This document shows, piece after piece, positions 16,453-24,904 of a stretch of DNA of 64,000 nucleotides. The position numbers were made by a program, and so were the translations under genes. Source of the stretch: Brevibacillus sp042683565 (GTDB lineage: Bacteria > Bacillota > Bacilli > Brevibacillales > Brevibacillaceae); contig NZ_JBHUJW010000043.1 in NCBI RefSeq assembly GCF_042683565.1, positions 992,001 through 1,056,000 of the forward strand. The letters run 5' to 3'. The stretch's first letter is position 1. The number at the start of each line of letters is the position of its first letter. The notes beneath the pieces were generated by a model. It did no database searches, was not told the origin of the DNA, and was given only the letters and a program-made list of their open reading frames with translations.

Positions 16453-17502
16453 TTATTTCAACCGAGCTGAAATGAGGTGCACGTAATCGGTGACCTGCCT
16501 CGCTTCCGCCGCAAAGCCAAGCGCATGAAGCTCTGCCAATAAGCGGGAGCGGTCTGCCGGGCATTCGTTTTGCAGTTGCTCAATCGTTCGGTGCTCGCCC
16601 GCCTCCTCCAGTCGCCGGAAACATTCCAGCCGCGCCTGCCCGTCAGCAAACATCAGGTCGGCAATGACCAGCCGCCCGCCGGGACGAAGGACGCGGCGGC
16701 ATTCCGCAAGAGCCAGCATCTTCTGGTCGTCTGTCAAATGATGCAGGGCGTAGCTGCTCACGACGAAATCGAAGCGGTTCTCCAGAAAAGGGAAGGCAAA
16801 AAACGTCCCCAGCTTCGTCTCCATCTCCGGATATTTCCGTCGGCATTGCCGCAGCATCTCCAGCGACTGATCGAATCCGCTCATCGCGACCCCGCAGTGG
16901 AGAAAGCGCCCGGCGAGATTGCCGGTGCCAGTCCCGGCGTCCAGCCCGCACTCTCCCGGCTCCGGCGCAGCCGCCGCTACGACCGCATCCAGCACCTCGT
17001 CATAACGCTCATGCTTGTTATAGCCTTCCTGCTTGCGCGTCACCCATTCGTCGTAGTGATGCGCGATCTGGTTGAAGTTCCAGCGATCCACCCAGTCGGA
17101 CCGCGTCTGGCGCAGTCGTTTGCCCGCTTCTGCCAGTTCGTACAGCGATGCGGGGTCGATGCTGTCCTCGCCCTTGACCCTTGCGATCATCGCTTCCGTG
17201 GTCTCGATCACCTTACTGAGCTCTACCCATCGGTCGTACATATAGGATCGCTGCAGCTCCAAATAGTGTTGCAGGCTGCCGTGCCCCTTGTCCAGGTGCT
17301 CCAGCAGTTCGCGGATGTCATCGATGGACATACCGACCTCGCGCAACGTAATGATCGTCTGCAGCCGCCATACATCCTCTTCCGAAAATTGGCGATATCC
17401 CGATTCTTCCGCTTTTTGCGGGCGGACGAGCCCCTTTTCCTCGTAATAGCGTATCGCCCGCGGCGTGATCTGCAGGCGCTCCGCCATTTCCTTTATTTGC
17501 AT
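16453..17502 (-). CDS. MerR-type regulator fused to a SAM-dependent methyltransferase
   Basis: Protein of 349 residues. Residues 1-70 are a MerR winged helix (RAIRYYEEKGLVRPQK, GYRQFSEEDV). A coiled segment (about 75-115) follows. Residues about 140-345 are a class I methyltransferase: LDAGTGTGNLAGRF is the SAM loop, then GFDQSLEML, VSSYALHHL and LRPGGRLVIADLMF. MerR proteins normally carry a small ligand-binding C-terminal part; an enzyme domain here suggests a regulator that reads or modifies a small molecule. Target and ligand are unknown. It is monocistronic. Confidence 0.85.
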   Translation of the reverse strand: MQIKEMAERLQITPRAIRYYEEKGLVRPQKAEESGYRQFSEEDVWRLQTIITLREVGMSIDDIRELLEHLDKGHGSLQHYLELQRSYMYDRWVELSKVIETTEAMIARVKGEDSIDPASLYELAEAGKRLRQTRSDWVDRWNFNQIAHHYDEWVTRKQEGYNKHERYDEVLDAVVAAAAPEPGECGLDAGTGTGNLAGRFLHCGVAMSGFDQSLEMLRQCRRKYPEMETKLGTFFAFPFLENRFDFVVSSYALHHLTDDQKMLALAECRRVLRPGGRLVIADLMFADGQARLECFRRLEEAGEHRTIEQLQNECPADRSRLLAELHALGFAAEARQVTDYVHLISARLK

Positions 17503-17577
17503 CAGATCCCTCTCCTGTTATTGAAGCATTGTCTGTATCTTAAACCTTTCCGTTACGTCATGGTAAAGGAGAAACAG

Positions 17578-17606
17578 AAAAAAACTGCCGGAATCTCTCC
17601 CGGCAG
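17578..17606 (-). terminator. Terminator of the CBS-domain gene
   Basis: CTGCCGG (17585-17591) and CCGGCAG (17600-17606) form a hairpin followed by seven Ts on the minus strand. Confidence 0.8.
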
Positions 17607-17644
17607 CGCGGATTTGAGTTGCGTCAGGCAAGGAACCTGTTTGC

Positions 17645-18085
17645 CTAACGGGATGTCGGTTCGGAAATCCGCTGGAGCGCGTCGCTCGCTTCGTCGTGGT
17701 GCACCTGGCGAATAGCCATGTCTGCCAAGGCGACGATCCCGACCAGCTTGCCATTTTCGACGACCGGGAGACGGCGAATCTGGTGCTGCGCCATAATTTT
17801 CGCTGCTTCGTCGACGGTCATGTCCGGGCGGCCGAGCACGATGTCCCGTGTCATCACGACTTCAGTGGCAGTCGAGCCTTCGTGTTTTTCCGCCAGGCCG
17901 CGAATGACAATATCGCGGTCGGTGATGATCCCGATCACGTCATTTTTCTCGTCGACGACGGGAATGACCCCGACGTTCCAGTCGCGCATTTTGCAAGCAA
18001 CCTCGTACACGTTGTCCTTGAGCGTCACGGTCGCAATATCTTTCGTCATAATTTCGCGCAATGTGCGGTTTTCAACTTTGGCCAT
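17645..18085 (-). CDS. Two-CBS-domain protein
   Basis: Protein of 146 residues made of two CBS repeats and nothing else: about 8-65 (GVIPVVDEKNDVIGIITDRD) and 75-132 (IRRLPVVENGKLVGIVALAD). CBS pairs bind adenosine nucleotides and act as energy sensors. Related stand-alone proteins such as YlbB/YkuL/YrbE-type have no agreed function. GGAGGA precedes the ATG at 18085. Confidence 0.88.
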   Translation of the reverse strand: MAKVENRTLREIMTKDIATVTLKDNVYEVACKMRDWNVGVIPVVDEKNDVIGIITDRDIVIRGLAEKHEGSTATEVVMTRDIVLGRPDMTVDEAAKIMAQHQIRRLPVVENGKLVGIVALADMAIRQVHHDEASDALQRISEPTSR

Positions 18086-18240
18086 GTCGTTTTCCTCCTT
18101 TTTGCTGATGAACGATAGTAGTGTGTCCTGCTACCTACATGTTCATTCTCAGGTGTGGGACATGTGTCACGATTTTTCGACTGGAGAGAAGCGAACCGAC
18201 TGTGTTAAGATGATACCATGGTGCTTGGGTGACCGTAGCA

Positions 18241-18278
18241 AAAAAAGACCGCCGGGTGCTGCTACACCCATGCGGTCC
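18241..18278 (-). terminator. Terminator of the toxin mRNA
   Basis: On the minus strand GACCGC...GGGTG...CACCC...GCGGTC is followed by seven Ts (18247 down to 18241). It ends the transcript that starts near 18497 and places a 3' UTR of about 110 bases after the toxin stop codon. Confidence 0.75.
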
Positions 18279-18327
18279 CGAGCTACAACAGTCGTTCCTT
18301 TCGGGGAGTCGGCTCTAGTACCTGCCT

Positions 18328-18369
18328 GTAGACCTCCTGGCTGCGAAGCTCAAGGGAGGTCTACTTTTT
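18328..18369 (+). terminator. Plus-strand terminator of a probable antisense RNA
   Basis: GTAGACCTCC (18328-18337) pairs perfectly with GGAGGTCTAC (18355-18364) and is followed by TTTTT on the plus strand. No plus-strand coding gene ends here, so an antisense RNA covering the toxin 3' UTR is the likely user. Its right arm lies over the toxin stop codon. I could not find a convincing promoter for this RNA between 18185 and 18320. Confidence 0.55.
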
Positions 18370-18441
18370 CTTACTAGATGACAGCATTACTACTAAAGTC
18401 CCAAACGTCAACATCAGACTTAGCGCCTCGAATACTGTCAT
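18361..18441 (-). CDS. Holin-like type I toxin peptide (TxpA/BsrG/YonT group), 26 residues
   Basis: ATG at 18441 to TAG at 18361. The peptide starts MTVFEALSLMLTFGTLVV, is a single hydrophobic helix, and ends in three Ser and three Lys. The MTVFEAL..M..FG...V......SSxKKK pattern is that of the putative holin-like toxins related to BsrG and TxpA, which insert in the membrane and are silenced by a cis-encoded antisense RNA. The RBS is GGGGGTGA. A strong promoter upstream and a long structured 3' UTR with opposing terminators complete the type I layout. No phage genes are nearby. Confidence 0.75.
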   Translation of the reverse strand: MTVFEALSLMLTFGTLVVMLSSSKKK

Positions 18442-18503
18442 ATTATCACCCCCTTTCATGCGGGGATGCCGACCACCCTTGAGAATCGATCCATTGTGTA
18501 GAA

Positions 18504-18533
18504 ATTATACCATATGATGGCAACCACGGTCAT
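18504..18533 (-). promoter_or_regulatory. Toxin promoter
   Basis: Reading the minus strand, ATGACC (18528-18533) and TATAAT (18504-18509) are 18 bp apart. The -10 is preceded by TGG, making it an extended -10. The toxin start codon is about 55 bases after the expected transcription start. Confidence 0.65.
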
Positions 18534-18626
18534 CTACCCGTAAGACTGACTTATACATTGCGCTTCGTCCAAAAACCGAATATCATTAATAAGTGAAAAT
18601 CTTACCTTTTTGTAGGAGGAAACAGA

Positions 18627-18971
18627 ATGGTTATCAAGGATACTGGGGTTGGCACCAAAGAAGTTTTCTTTGCCGATCTCGAGCACTACATGAGCGATCT
18701 TGGCTTCGACCGTGGTGCTTGGGATTACAAACACGCTACATACGATTATAAAATCCAAGATAAAGGAAACGTTTACTATCTGCGCGTCGAAGCGAACGTA
18801 ACCGAGGGCAGGCTGGAAGACTCCCACGCTGTCCTGAAGCTGGAGGACCCATATATGGGAAAACATCTTTTCCCGCACGGACTGGACTACGACTATCCGA
18901 TTCCCGATTCCGTCATCAAGACAGCAAAACTCAAACTGCAAATGCTGAACGAAAAATTGTCCTCGCATTAA
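18627..18971 (+). CDS. YugN-like family protein
   Basis: Protein of 114 residues containing YMSDLGFDRGAWDYKHATYD and YLRVEANVTEGRLED, followed by the Pro-rich segment LFPHGLDYDYPIP. This matches the YugN-like family, whose function is unknown. AGGAGG sits seven bases before the ATG. It is followed by ftsW-like 85 bp downstream on the same strand, with a small hairpin (about 19013-19034) between. Confidence 0.75.
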   Translation: MVIKDTGVGTKEVFFADLEHYMSDLGFDRGAWDYKHATYDYKIQDKGNVYYLRVEANVTEGRLEDSHAVLKLEDPYMGKHLFPHGLDYDYPIPDSVIKTAKLKLQMLNEKLSSH

Positions 18972-19056
18972 AAACGCGTAGGGCTACGAACAACATAATG
19001 CAGCGGCTTAGCAGAGAGGTACTCCCTCTCTGTTTCACGTAGAAGGGGGTTTTTCG

Positions 19057-20226
19057 ATGAAAAAGCGGGGCGTCCCGGACTTCTTGCTACTGTTTCTCAC
19101 CGTCCTGATCGTCGGGTTTGGCATCACAATGGTGCTTAGTTCCAGTTCGATTTTCGCGCTGACCAGCTTCACGTCCAACGGCTGCGATTATTGCAACGGC
19201 GACGAACTGTACTTTGTGAAACGGCAAATTCGCTTTTTGGCTCTCGGTATTGTCGGAATGCTGGTCGCCATGAACATTCCCTTCTCGTTTTACAAACGGA
19301 GATTTTTGCTGATTGCGGCTGTCAGCTTCTTCGCCTTGCTGCTCGTCCTGATCCCGGGGATTGGCGAAAACATCAAAGGCGCACGCTCCTGGTTTCGCTT
19401 CGGCTCCGCCAACCTCCAGCCAGCGGAATTCGCCAAGCTCGGCCTGATCCTGTACCTGGCGGCGATCATCACCAAAAAAGGGGAAGGGATTCGCAAGCTG
19501 AAATCAGGGCTGATGCCGCCGTTATTGGTAACCGGACTGTTTTTTCTCCTGATCGTCGCCCAGCCTGACCTTGGGTCGGCCGGCATTTTGCTCGGGACCG
19601 GCCTGATCGTCCTGGTCTGCGGCGGAGCGCCGATACGCCTGCTGCTCGGTCTCGGCATTCCGTCCTTGAGCCTCGCGCTTGGCTTGTACATCACTGTCAA
19701 ACAGCACGCCATGAACCGTATCCATTCATACCTCGATCCGTGGAGCGATCCTTTGAACACTGGCTACAACATTATTCAGTCGTGGATTGCCATTGCGCAC
19801 GGCGGCCTTACCGGCACGGGATTTGGAAAAAGCATCCAGAAATATTTGTACTTGCCGGAAGCTCATACCGATTTTATCTTTTCGATCATTTCGGAAGAGC
19901 TGGGCTTCATCGGCGCGTCAATCTTCCTGCTCGTCTACCTGCTGTTCCTGCTGCGGGGCATCCACATCTGCCTGCGGGTGAAGGACACGTTCGCCAGCCT
20001 CGTCGGGATCGGCATCATCAGCATGATCGCACTGCAGGCCGCCATCAACATTGGCGGCGTGACAGGCCTGATTCCGCTCACCGGGGTGCCTCTGCCCTTT
20101 ATCAGCTACGGCGGCTCCTCCTTGCTCGTCTGTCTCATCTCCACCGGCATTCTGCTGAATGTCTCCAGGGAAGTCAACAGGCAAAAGGTGGACGAGCAGG
20201 TGACAAGGACGACGTACTCCATTTGA
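19057..20226 (+). CDS. ftsW: SEDS-family peptidoglycan glycosyltransferase (FtsW/RodA/SpoVE)
   Basis: Protein of 389 residues with ten or so membrane helices. SEDS hallmarks are present: ARSWFRFGSANLQPAEFAKL, QPDLGSAGI (catalytic Asp loop), GTGFGKSIQKYLYLPEAHTDF and LPFISYGGSSLL. SEDS proteins polymerise lipid II for division (FtsW), elongation (RodA) or spore cortex (SpoVE). I favour FtsW because ylaN, its neighbour in Bacillus, lies about 5 kb away, but family members are hard to separate by eye. The first outer loop contains NGCDYCNGDE, a CxxC pair that is unusual for an FtsW. Confidence 0.8.
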   Translation: MKKRGVPDFLLLFLTVLIVGFGITMVLSSSSIFALTSFTSNGCDYCNGDELYFVKRQIRFLALGIVGMLVAMNIPFSFYKRRFLLIAAVSFFALLLVLIPGIGENIKGARSWFRFGSANLQPAEFAKLGLILYLAAIITKKGEGIRKLKSGLMPPLLVTGLFFLLIVAQPDLGSAGILLGTGLIVLVCGGAPIRLLLGLGIPSLSLALGLYITVKQHAMNRIHSYLDPWSDPLNTGYNIIQSWIAIAHGGLTGTGFGKSIQKYLYLPEAHTDFIFSIISEELGFIGASIFLLVYLLFLLRGIHICLRVKDTFASLVGIGIISMIALQAAINIGGVTGLIPLTGVPLPFISYGGSSLLVCLISTGILLNVSREVNRQKVDEQVTRTTYSI

Positions 20227-20284
20227 GGCAAGCTAACAAGTTCAGGCTGCGCCGAACCTTTGGGCGGTGCCTGCGATGCAAACG

Positions 20285-20310
20285 AAAACGGCCTGCAACT
20301 GCGCAGGCCG
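20285..20310 (-). terminator. Terminator of the Asp23 gene
   Basis: CGGCCTGC (20289-20296) and GCAGGCCG (20303-20310) form a hairpin followed by TTTTC on the minus strand. Confidence 0.65.
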
Positions 20311-20313
20311 CTT

Positions 20314-20646
20314 TCATTTGATCTCGATTGTCTCTACTTTCACGTTGATCGCTTCGACCAACAGACCGGTCAATGTCTCTACCGCGTTCTTGACTTTTTT
20401 CTGGAGGATGTGGCAGACGTGATGAATCGGGGTCCCGTATCGCACCGAAACGCGCATGTCGATCGTCACCTTGTCATCCGTCATCGAGACGCTGATCCCT
20501 TTGGCGCCGCCGTTGATCCGTTTGGCCAAGTCATGATACAGGCCGCCCGAACGTACCGTTACCTCCATCACTTCTTCTGCCGCCACACCGGCAATTACGG
20601 CAATTACTTGATCCGCTACCCTGATTTCACCACGTTTTTCCATCAT
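20314..20646 (-). CDS. Asp23/Gls24 family envelope-stress protein
   Basis: About 110 residues, with GEIRVADQVIAVIAGVAAEE and the later VRYGTPIHHVCHILQKKVKN typical of Asp23/Gls24 (YloU-like) proteins, which associate with the membrane and affect cell envelope homeostasis. AAAGGAGGGGG lies seven bases before the tandem ATGATG at 20646, so the 25 extra codons of the longest frame are not used. Confidence 0.8.
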   Translation of the reverse strand: MMEKRGEIRVADQVIAVIAGVAAEEVMEVTVRSGGLYHDLAKRINGGAKGISVSMTDDKVTIDMRVSVRYGTPIHHVCHILQKKVKNAVETLTGLLVEAINVKVETIEIK

Positions 20647-20722
20647 CTGGACGCCCCCTCCTTTGCCCGATGGATACCCTCTCCCACCCGTATCATCTGA
20701 CTTTTCTTTCATTATAAACAAA

Positions 20723-22354
20723 TCATGCTTGGGCTTGGAAGGGGATTTGTTTTTTTCTCTCCGATAATGTCGGAGCCGTGCATTTCACGTCGAGCAGTGT
20801 CAATTGATCCGTCGACAATCCCTGCGTGATGGCATCTTCCAGCTCGCCAACCTTGTGCACTGCCTTGGCTGCAGACCCGCACGCCTCTGCAAAGCGTACG
20901 AAATCCGGATTGAGCAGCTTCGTGGCAAACGGCCGGTACCCTTCCTGCTGCATCCGGATTTGCTCCAGACCCAGCGTCGCGTTGTTGACCACGATCAGGA
21001 GCAGGGACACGCGCTGCTCTACTGCTGTCATCCATTCCCCAAGCTGCATTTGCAATCCTCCGTCGCCTGTGATGCAGACGACCTGACGCTGCGGGTACGT
21101 GAGCTTGGCTGCGATGGCGGCTGGCAAGCCGTAGCCCATCGTGCGCCACTTGCCCGAAAAGAGCGGGGTCTGGGCGACTGCTCGAAACGCCCGGTTAAAC
21201 CAGAGCGTATGCTCCCCGGTGTCCAGCGTGATGATCGCATCCTCCCGAACGAGTCTGCCTACCGTGTGGAGCAGCGTCTCGGGCTTGACCCTCTCACCGT
21301 CCGCCTGCTTTGTAAGCGACTGCGTCTCTTCCCAAAATCGTGCGTGCCATCTCTCGACCCTCTCCTCCCAAGCATGGTCGAGTTGGCGGCTCTTCAAACG
21401 TCTCATCCAGAGCGGAAGCACATCGTCGAGCGTGGCGGTGACGGAAATCAGGCCAGGGTGCGCGTGGATCGACTGCGAGTTCGTATCGACCTGGATAATC
21501 TTCAGCCCCTTTGGAATGAAGGAACGCGGGAACCAGCTCGCACCGAGAATGAGCAGCAAGTCCGCCTCCGCCAACGCTTGCAGCGCCGCTTCGCTCCCCC
21601 CTTCCCCCAACCCTCCAAGGACGAGAGGATGCGACTCCTCGACCGTCCCCTTCGCCCCGAGAGTCAGCAGGATACCGGCACCCAGCTGTTCAGCCAAGCG
21701 GCGGCAGCCTTCCCGGTCCTGCCGCGCCCCTGCCCCGAGCAGCAGCAGAGGCTTTTTCGCGCGCAGCAAGTGCTCGGCCGCATGCTCCAGATCCATTCGG
21801 TCCGGACGCACGGCCGACGGTATCCAAGGCAATTGGGGCAGTACGGGTGAGGTCGTGGTTTGCGAGAACACATCCTTGCAAATCGCGATGTGCGCGACCC
21901 CCTTTTGCCGGGCAGCTGCCGTGAACGCCTGATGCAGCACCTCCCCGATCGCCTGTGGATGCGTGACCGTCGTCGTGTACGCACACAGCGGACGCATCAA
22001 GTCCTCCTGGGGGACGTACTGCTTGTAGCCGCCGCCCATTTTGCAGGTCTCGACCTGTCCGGTAATGGCCACGACCGGCACCTGATCGGCCCACGCATCG
22101 GCCAGCCCGTTCAGCAGATTGACCGTTCCCGGGCCCATCGTAGCCGCACAGACAGCGGGCTTTCCAGTCAGCTTTGCTTCCGCGCTCGCCATCATCGCGG
22201 CGGCCGCTTCGTGCCTGCACGAGACAAACTGGATATCGTCCTGCCTGCCGAGCGCATCGAGCCAGGCAAACAGCGCATCGCCCGCGACGCCATAGATGCG
22301 CGCGACTCCCCACGCTTTCAATTGTTCCGTCAAAAATGAAGCTACCTGCATCAT
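20723..22354 (-). CDS. ThDP-dependent enzyme of the pyruvate oxidase/acetolactate synthase type
   Basis: Protein of 543 residues in the POX/ALS fold. The N-terminal Pyr domain has the catalytic Glu in CRHEAAAAMMAS. The central domain spans about 195-330. The C-terminal PP domain has GDGGLQMQLGEW...NNATLGLEQIRMQ, the ThDP/Mg2+ motif GDG-x25-NN. Closest in build to YdaP-type pyruvate oxidases, but substrate (pyruvate or other 2-oxo acid) cannot be told by eye. AAGGAGG eight bases before the ATG at 22354 sets the start. Monocistronic. Confidence 0.8.
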   Translation of the reverse strand: MMQVASFLTEQLKAWGVARIYGVAGDALFAWLDALGRQDDIQFVSCRHEAAAAMMASAEAKLTGKPAVCAATMGPGTVNLLNGLADAWADQVPVVAITGQVETCKMGGGYKQYVPQEDLMRPLCAYTTTVTHPQAIGEVLHQAFTAAARQKGVAHIAICKDVFSQTTTSPVLPQLPWIPSAVRPDRMDLEHAAEHLLRAKKPLLLLGAGARQDREGCRRLAEQLGAGILLTLGAKGTVEESHPLVLGGLGEGGSEAALQALAEADLLLILGASWFPRSFIPKGLKIIQVDTNSQSIHAHPGLISVTATLDDVLPLWMRRLKSRQLDHAWEERVERWHARFWEETQSLTKQADGERVKPETLLHTVGRLVREDAIITLDTGEHTLWFNRAFRAVAQTPLFSGKWRTMGYGLPAAIAAKLTYPQRQVVCITGDGGLQMQLGEWMTAVEQRVSLLLIVVNNATLGLEQIRMQQEGYRPFATKLLNPDFVRFAEACGSAAKAVHKVGELEDAITQGLSTDQLTLLDVKCTAPTLSERKKQIPFQAQA

Positions 22355-22489
22355 CAACCCTGCCTCCTTAGCCAGTCTCATCGCTAGTGTGCTCACTCTC
22401 CCATTTTTTTACTTGTGCCCGTTTGCGATAGTTGGAGAACCTAAGTTCTATCAGCTGGTGTTCAGCACCCTAACGAAGGAGGATTTACC

Positions 22490-23257
22490 ATGAAACAGCC
22501 TTACAAATGGCTGATGGCCGCAGCAATTCTCGCCATTCTCGTCACCACAGCAGTCATGGTTAACCCGATGCGCTCGAACGCATTCAGCCAGCAGATTGTC
22601 AAGGTCGGTGCCACAGGAGGAGATGTCCGCGAGATGCAGTATCGCCTGAAGTTTTTGGGCTACTACACCGGGAAGGTAGATGGCGTCTTCAGCTGGCGCT
22701 CCTATTGGGCACTGCGTAACTTCCAATATGAGTTTGGTCTGCCCGTCGACGGCGTGCTCGGCCCGAAAACAAAAGTCAAGCTCTACAACGCGACGAAAAA
22801 CTACAAGCCGACTGCCGCAGACCTGGGAGTGCCGCAAACGTCCCAAAGCACGCCAGGCAAAACGGGCCCTTCACGAAAGCAGACCTTCCACGCGACAAGC
22901 ATTTCCGAAAACGACCTGCGCCTGATGGCCAATGCCGTCTACGGCGAATCGCGCGGCGAGCCGTACATCGGTCAGGTAGCTGTGGCTGCCGTCATCCTGA
23001 ACCGCACCAAAAACCCTTCCTTTCCGAATACGCCTGCGGGAGTCATTTTTGAGCCTGGCGCATTTACGGCCGTAGCGGACGGGCAAATCTGGCTGACCCC
23101 GAACGAAACGTCCAAACGCGCTGTGAAAGACGCCCTCAAAGGCTGGGACCCGACTGGCGGAGCCATCTACTATTTCAATCCGGACACCGCGACCTCCGGC
23201 TGGATTTGGAGCCGCCCGCAGATCAAAAAGATCGGGCGCCATATTTTCTGCCGCTAA
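22490..23257 (+). CDS. sleB: Spore cortex-lytic enzyme SleB
   Basis: Protein of 255 residues: signal anchor (about 8-28), peptidoglycan-binding domain (about 40-100, GGDVREMQYRLKFLGYYTGK, VDGVLGPKT), Ser/Thr/Pro linker, and Hydrolase_2 catalytic domain (about 140-255) with ANAVYGESRGEPYIGQVAVA holding the catalytic Glu. SleB is a lytic transglycosylase that cuts muramic-delta-lactam cortex during germination. Its usual partner ypeB is not next to it. GGAGGA precedes the ATG. Confidence 0.9.
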   Translation: MKQPYKWLMAAAILAILVTTAVMVNPMRSNAFSQQIVKVGATGGDVREMQYRLKFLGYYTGKVDGVFSWRSYWALRNFQYEFGLPVDGVLGPKTKVKLYNATKNYKPTAADLGVPQTSQSTPGKTGPSRKQTFHATSISENDLRLMANAVYGESRGEPYIGQVAVAAVILNRTKNPSFPNTPAGVIFEPGAFTAVADGQIWLTPNETSKRAVKDALKGWDPTGGAIYYFNPDTATSGWIWSRPQIKKIGRHIFCR

Positions 23258-23272
23258 GGCCAGAACGAAGCG

Positions 23273-23312
23273 AAAACAGGCACGCGAGCCAGCGAGCTCA
23301 GTGCCTGTTTTC
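23273..23312. terminator. Bidirectional terminator after sleB
   Basis: AAAACAGGCAC (23273-23283) pairs with GTGCCTGTTTT (23301-23311), between the convergent sleB and zinc-ribbon genes. Confidence 0.8.
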
Positions 23313-23339
23313 TTTCGGGGAGTTTTTGCGTGCGTAGAT

Positions 23340-23597
23340 TTACGCGCGCTGAATTTGCATATGCTGCGCCATTTTCACGAATCTTTCTTCCGGTTCGGTC
23401 GTTCCGCAGACGCCGCATTGAATCATGTAAGCATCTCCCTTGTACGGCTTGTGGAACAAGTCTAGCTGGTCAGCGGTTAACTCGGCTACCACTTCCCCCG
23501 TCTGCGGATCGAGACGGATGTAACGCGGCGTCTGCTCAATCACGGTAAAGCGCATGCGGTTCGATTTACATGTCGGACACAAGTAAGGCATGGGCAT
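23340..23597 (-). CDS. Small zinc-ribbon protein
   Basis: Protein of 85 residues with CPTCKSNRMRFTV near the N-terminus and IQCGVCGTTEPEERF near the C-terminus, two CxxC knuckles that would bind one zinc. The middle reads TPRYIRLDPQTGEVVAELT. I do not know a function. GGGAGGTGG five bases before the ATG at 23597 decides the start over an in-frame codon 27 bases upstream. Confidence 0.65.
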   Translation of the reverse strand: MPMPYLCPTCKSNRMRFTVIEQTPRYIRLDPQTGEVVAELTADQLDLFHKPYKGDAYMIQCGVCGTTEPEERFVKMAQHMQIQRA

Positions 23598-23752
23598 GTA
23601 CGCCACCTCCCGTTCGTTTTTCACCGTTTAGTTTCTTCCGCGCGAGGGACTCTATACCTGCACAGGCGAATTTGGTGTATCATGTTTGTGAGCCGCAGGA
23701 AAAACTTGGAGAAGTCTTGCAGGCAGTCTATACATAAATCAGAGGTGACTGT

Positions 23753-24796
23753 ATGAATTTGCGTGTTTTTTTCACGGTGGTCGGAGCGACCTTTCTCCTC
23801 GCTGCCATCGCCCACTACTTCACACAAAATGAGATGTTCCAGTTCATTACCGCTGCGATCAGCGTCGTCTTTCTGGCAGCATGGCTAGGAAAATCGACGG
23901 AGAGCGTCGCGCATTACGCAGGAGACCGGATTGGCGGGTTCCTCAACGCGACCTTTGGCAACGCCGCAGAGCTTATCATTGCCTTTTTCCTCGTAAAAGA
24001 AGGACTGTTCGAGATGGTGAAAGCGTCCATAACCGGCGCCGTCATCGGCAACATGCTGCTGGTGCTCGGCTTGAGCGTGCTCATGGGCGGTCTGAAGTTC
24101 AAGGAACAAAAGTTCAACAGCCAGTTGGCCGGACACAATGCCTCGCTGATGATGCTTGCCATCGTCGCCCTGTTCATTCCAGCCGTGTTTATCCGCGAGC
24201 TGCCTGCGGCCAGGGTGGAGACATTGAGCATCGTCATCGCCGTGCTCCTGATTATCGCTTACGTGCTCTGGCTGATCTTCTCCATGATCACCCACAGCGA
24301 TTTCCTCTCCGACATCGAGGAGCACGACAGTGAAGCCGTCTGGTCCAAGGGAATCTCCATCGTCATGCTGGCGATCTCCACCGTTTTCGTCGCCATCGTC
24401 TCCGAATGGCTCGTCCACGGAGTCCAGCACGTCTCGGAGTCATTGGGCTGGTCGGAGCTGTTCGTCGGCGCTTTCGTAATCGCCATCATCGGCAACGCTG
24501 CAGAACACAGCGCCGCCCTGCTCCTTGCGATGAAAGGCAGAATCGGTGCCGCCGTCGAAATTGCCATCGGGTCCAGCCTGCAGATCGCGCTCTTCGTCGC
24601 GCCTACGCTGATCCTGCTCAGCCTCCTGATCGGCAGACCGATGGACATTGTCTTTACGCCTTACGAGCTGGCAGCAATCGCTGTGGCCACCTTCATCACC
24701 ATCTCCATCACGCGGGACGGAGCGACCAACTGGTACGAGGGCGTTTTGCTGCTGGTCGTGTACGTCATTTTGGGGACGGCGTTTTTCTTCGCGTGA
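23753..24796 (+). CDS. Ca2+/H+ antiporter, CAX family
   Basis: Protein of 347 residues with about eleven membrane helices in two homologous halves. The alpha-repeats are visible: GFLNATFGNAAELIIAFF in the first half and IIGNAAEHSAALLLAMKG in the second, each with the conserved GNAxE carrying the cation-binding Glu. ChaA/YfkE-type exporters expel Ca2+ in exchange for protons. AGAGGTG precedes the ATG. Confidence 0.9.
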   Translation: MNLRVFFTVVGATFLLAAIAHYFTQNEMFQFITAAISVVFLAAWLGKSTESVAHYAGDRIGGFLNATFGNAAELIIAFFLVKEGLFEMVKASITGAVIGNMLLVLGLSVLMGGLKFKEQKFNSQLAGHNASLMMLAIVALFIPAVFIRELPAARVETLSIVIAVLLIIAYVLWLIFSMITHSDFLSDIEEHDSEAVWSKGISIVMLAISTVFVAIVSEWLVHGVQHVSESLGWSELFVGAFVIAIIGNAAEHSAALLLAMKGRIGAAVEIAIGSSLQIALFVAPTLILLSLLIGRPMDIVFTPYELAAIAVATFITISITRDGATNWYEGVLLLVVYVILGTAFFFA

Positions 24797-24816
24797 CCAG
24801 CGGGAGAAGCCGCACG

Positions 24817-24859
24817 AAAAAGGACTGCCAAAGGCTCATCAGCCTGGCAGTCCTTTTTT
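24817..24859. terminator. Bidirectional terminator
   Basis: AAAAAGGACTGCCA (24817-24830) pairs perfectly with its complement at 24845-24858, with an inner AGGC/GCCT stem, between convergent cax and ylaN. Confidence 0.9.
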
Positions 24860-24904
24860 CCGTAAACAAAACGAAAAGCGAGGAATATCGCCGCTCTCCT
24901 CGCT

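Noticed and set aside
18185..18225. TAAGAT at 18206-18211 as -10 of the antitoxin RNA promoter
   Set aside because: No acceptable -35 at 16-19 bp; the promoter of the antisense RNA remains unassigned.
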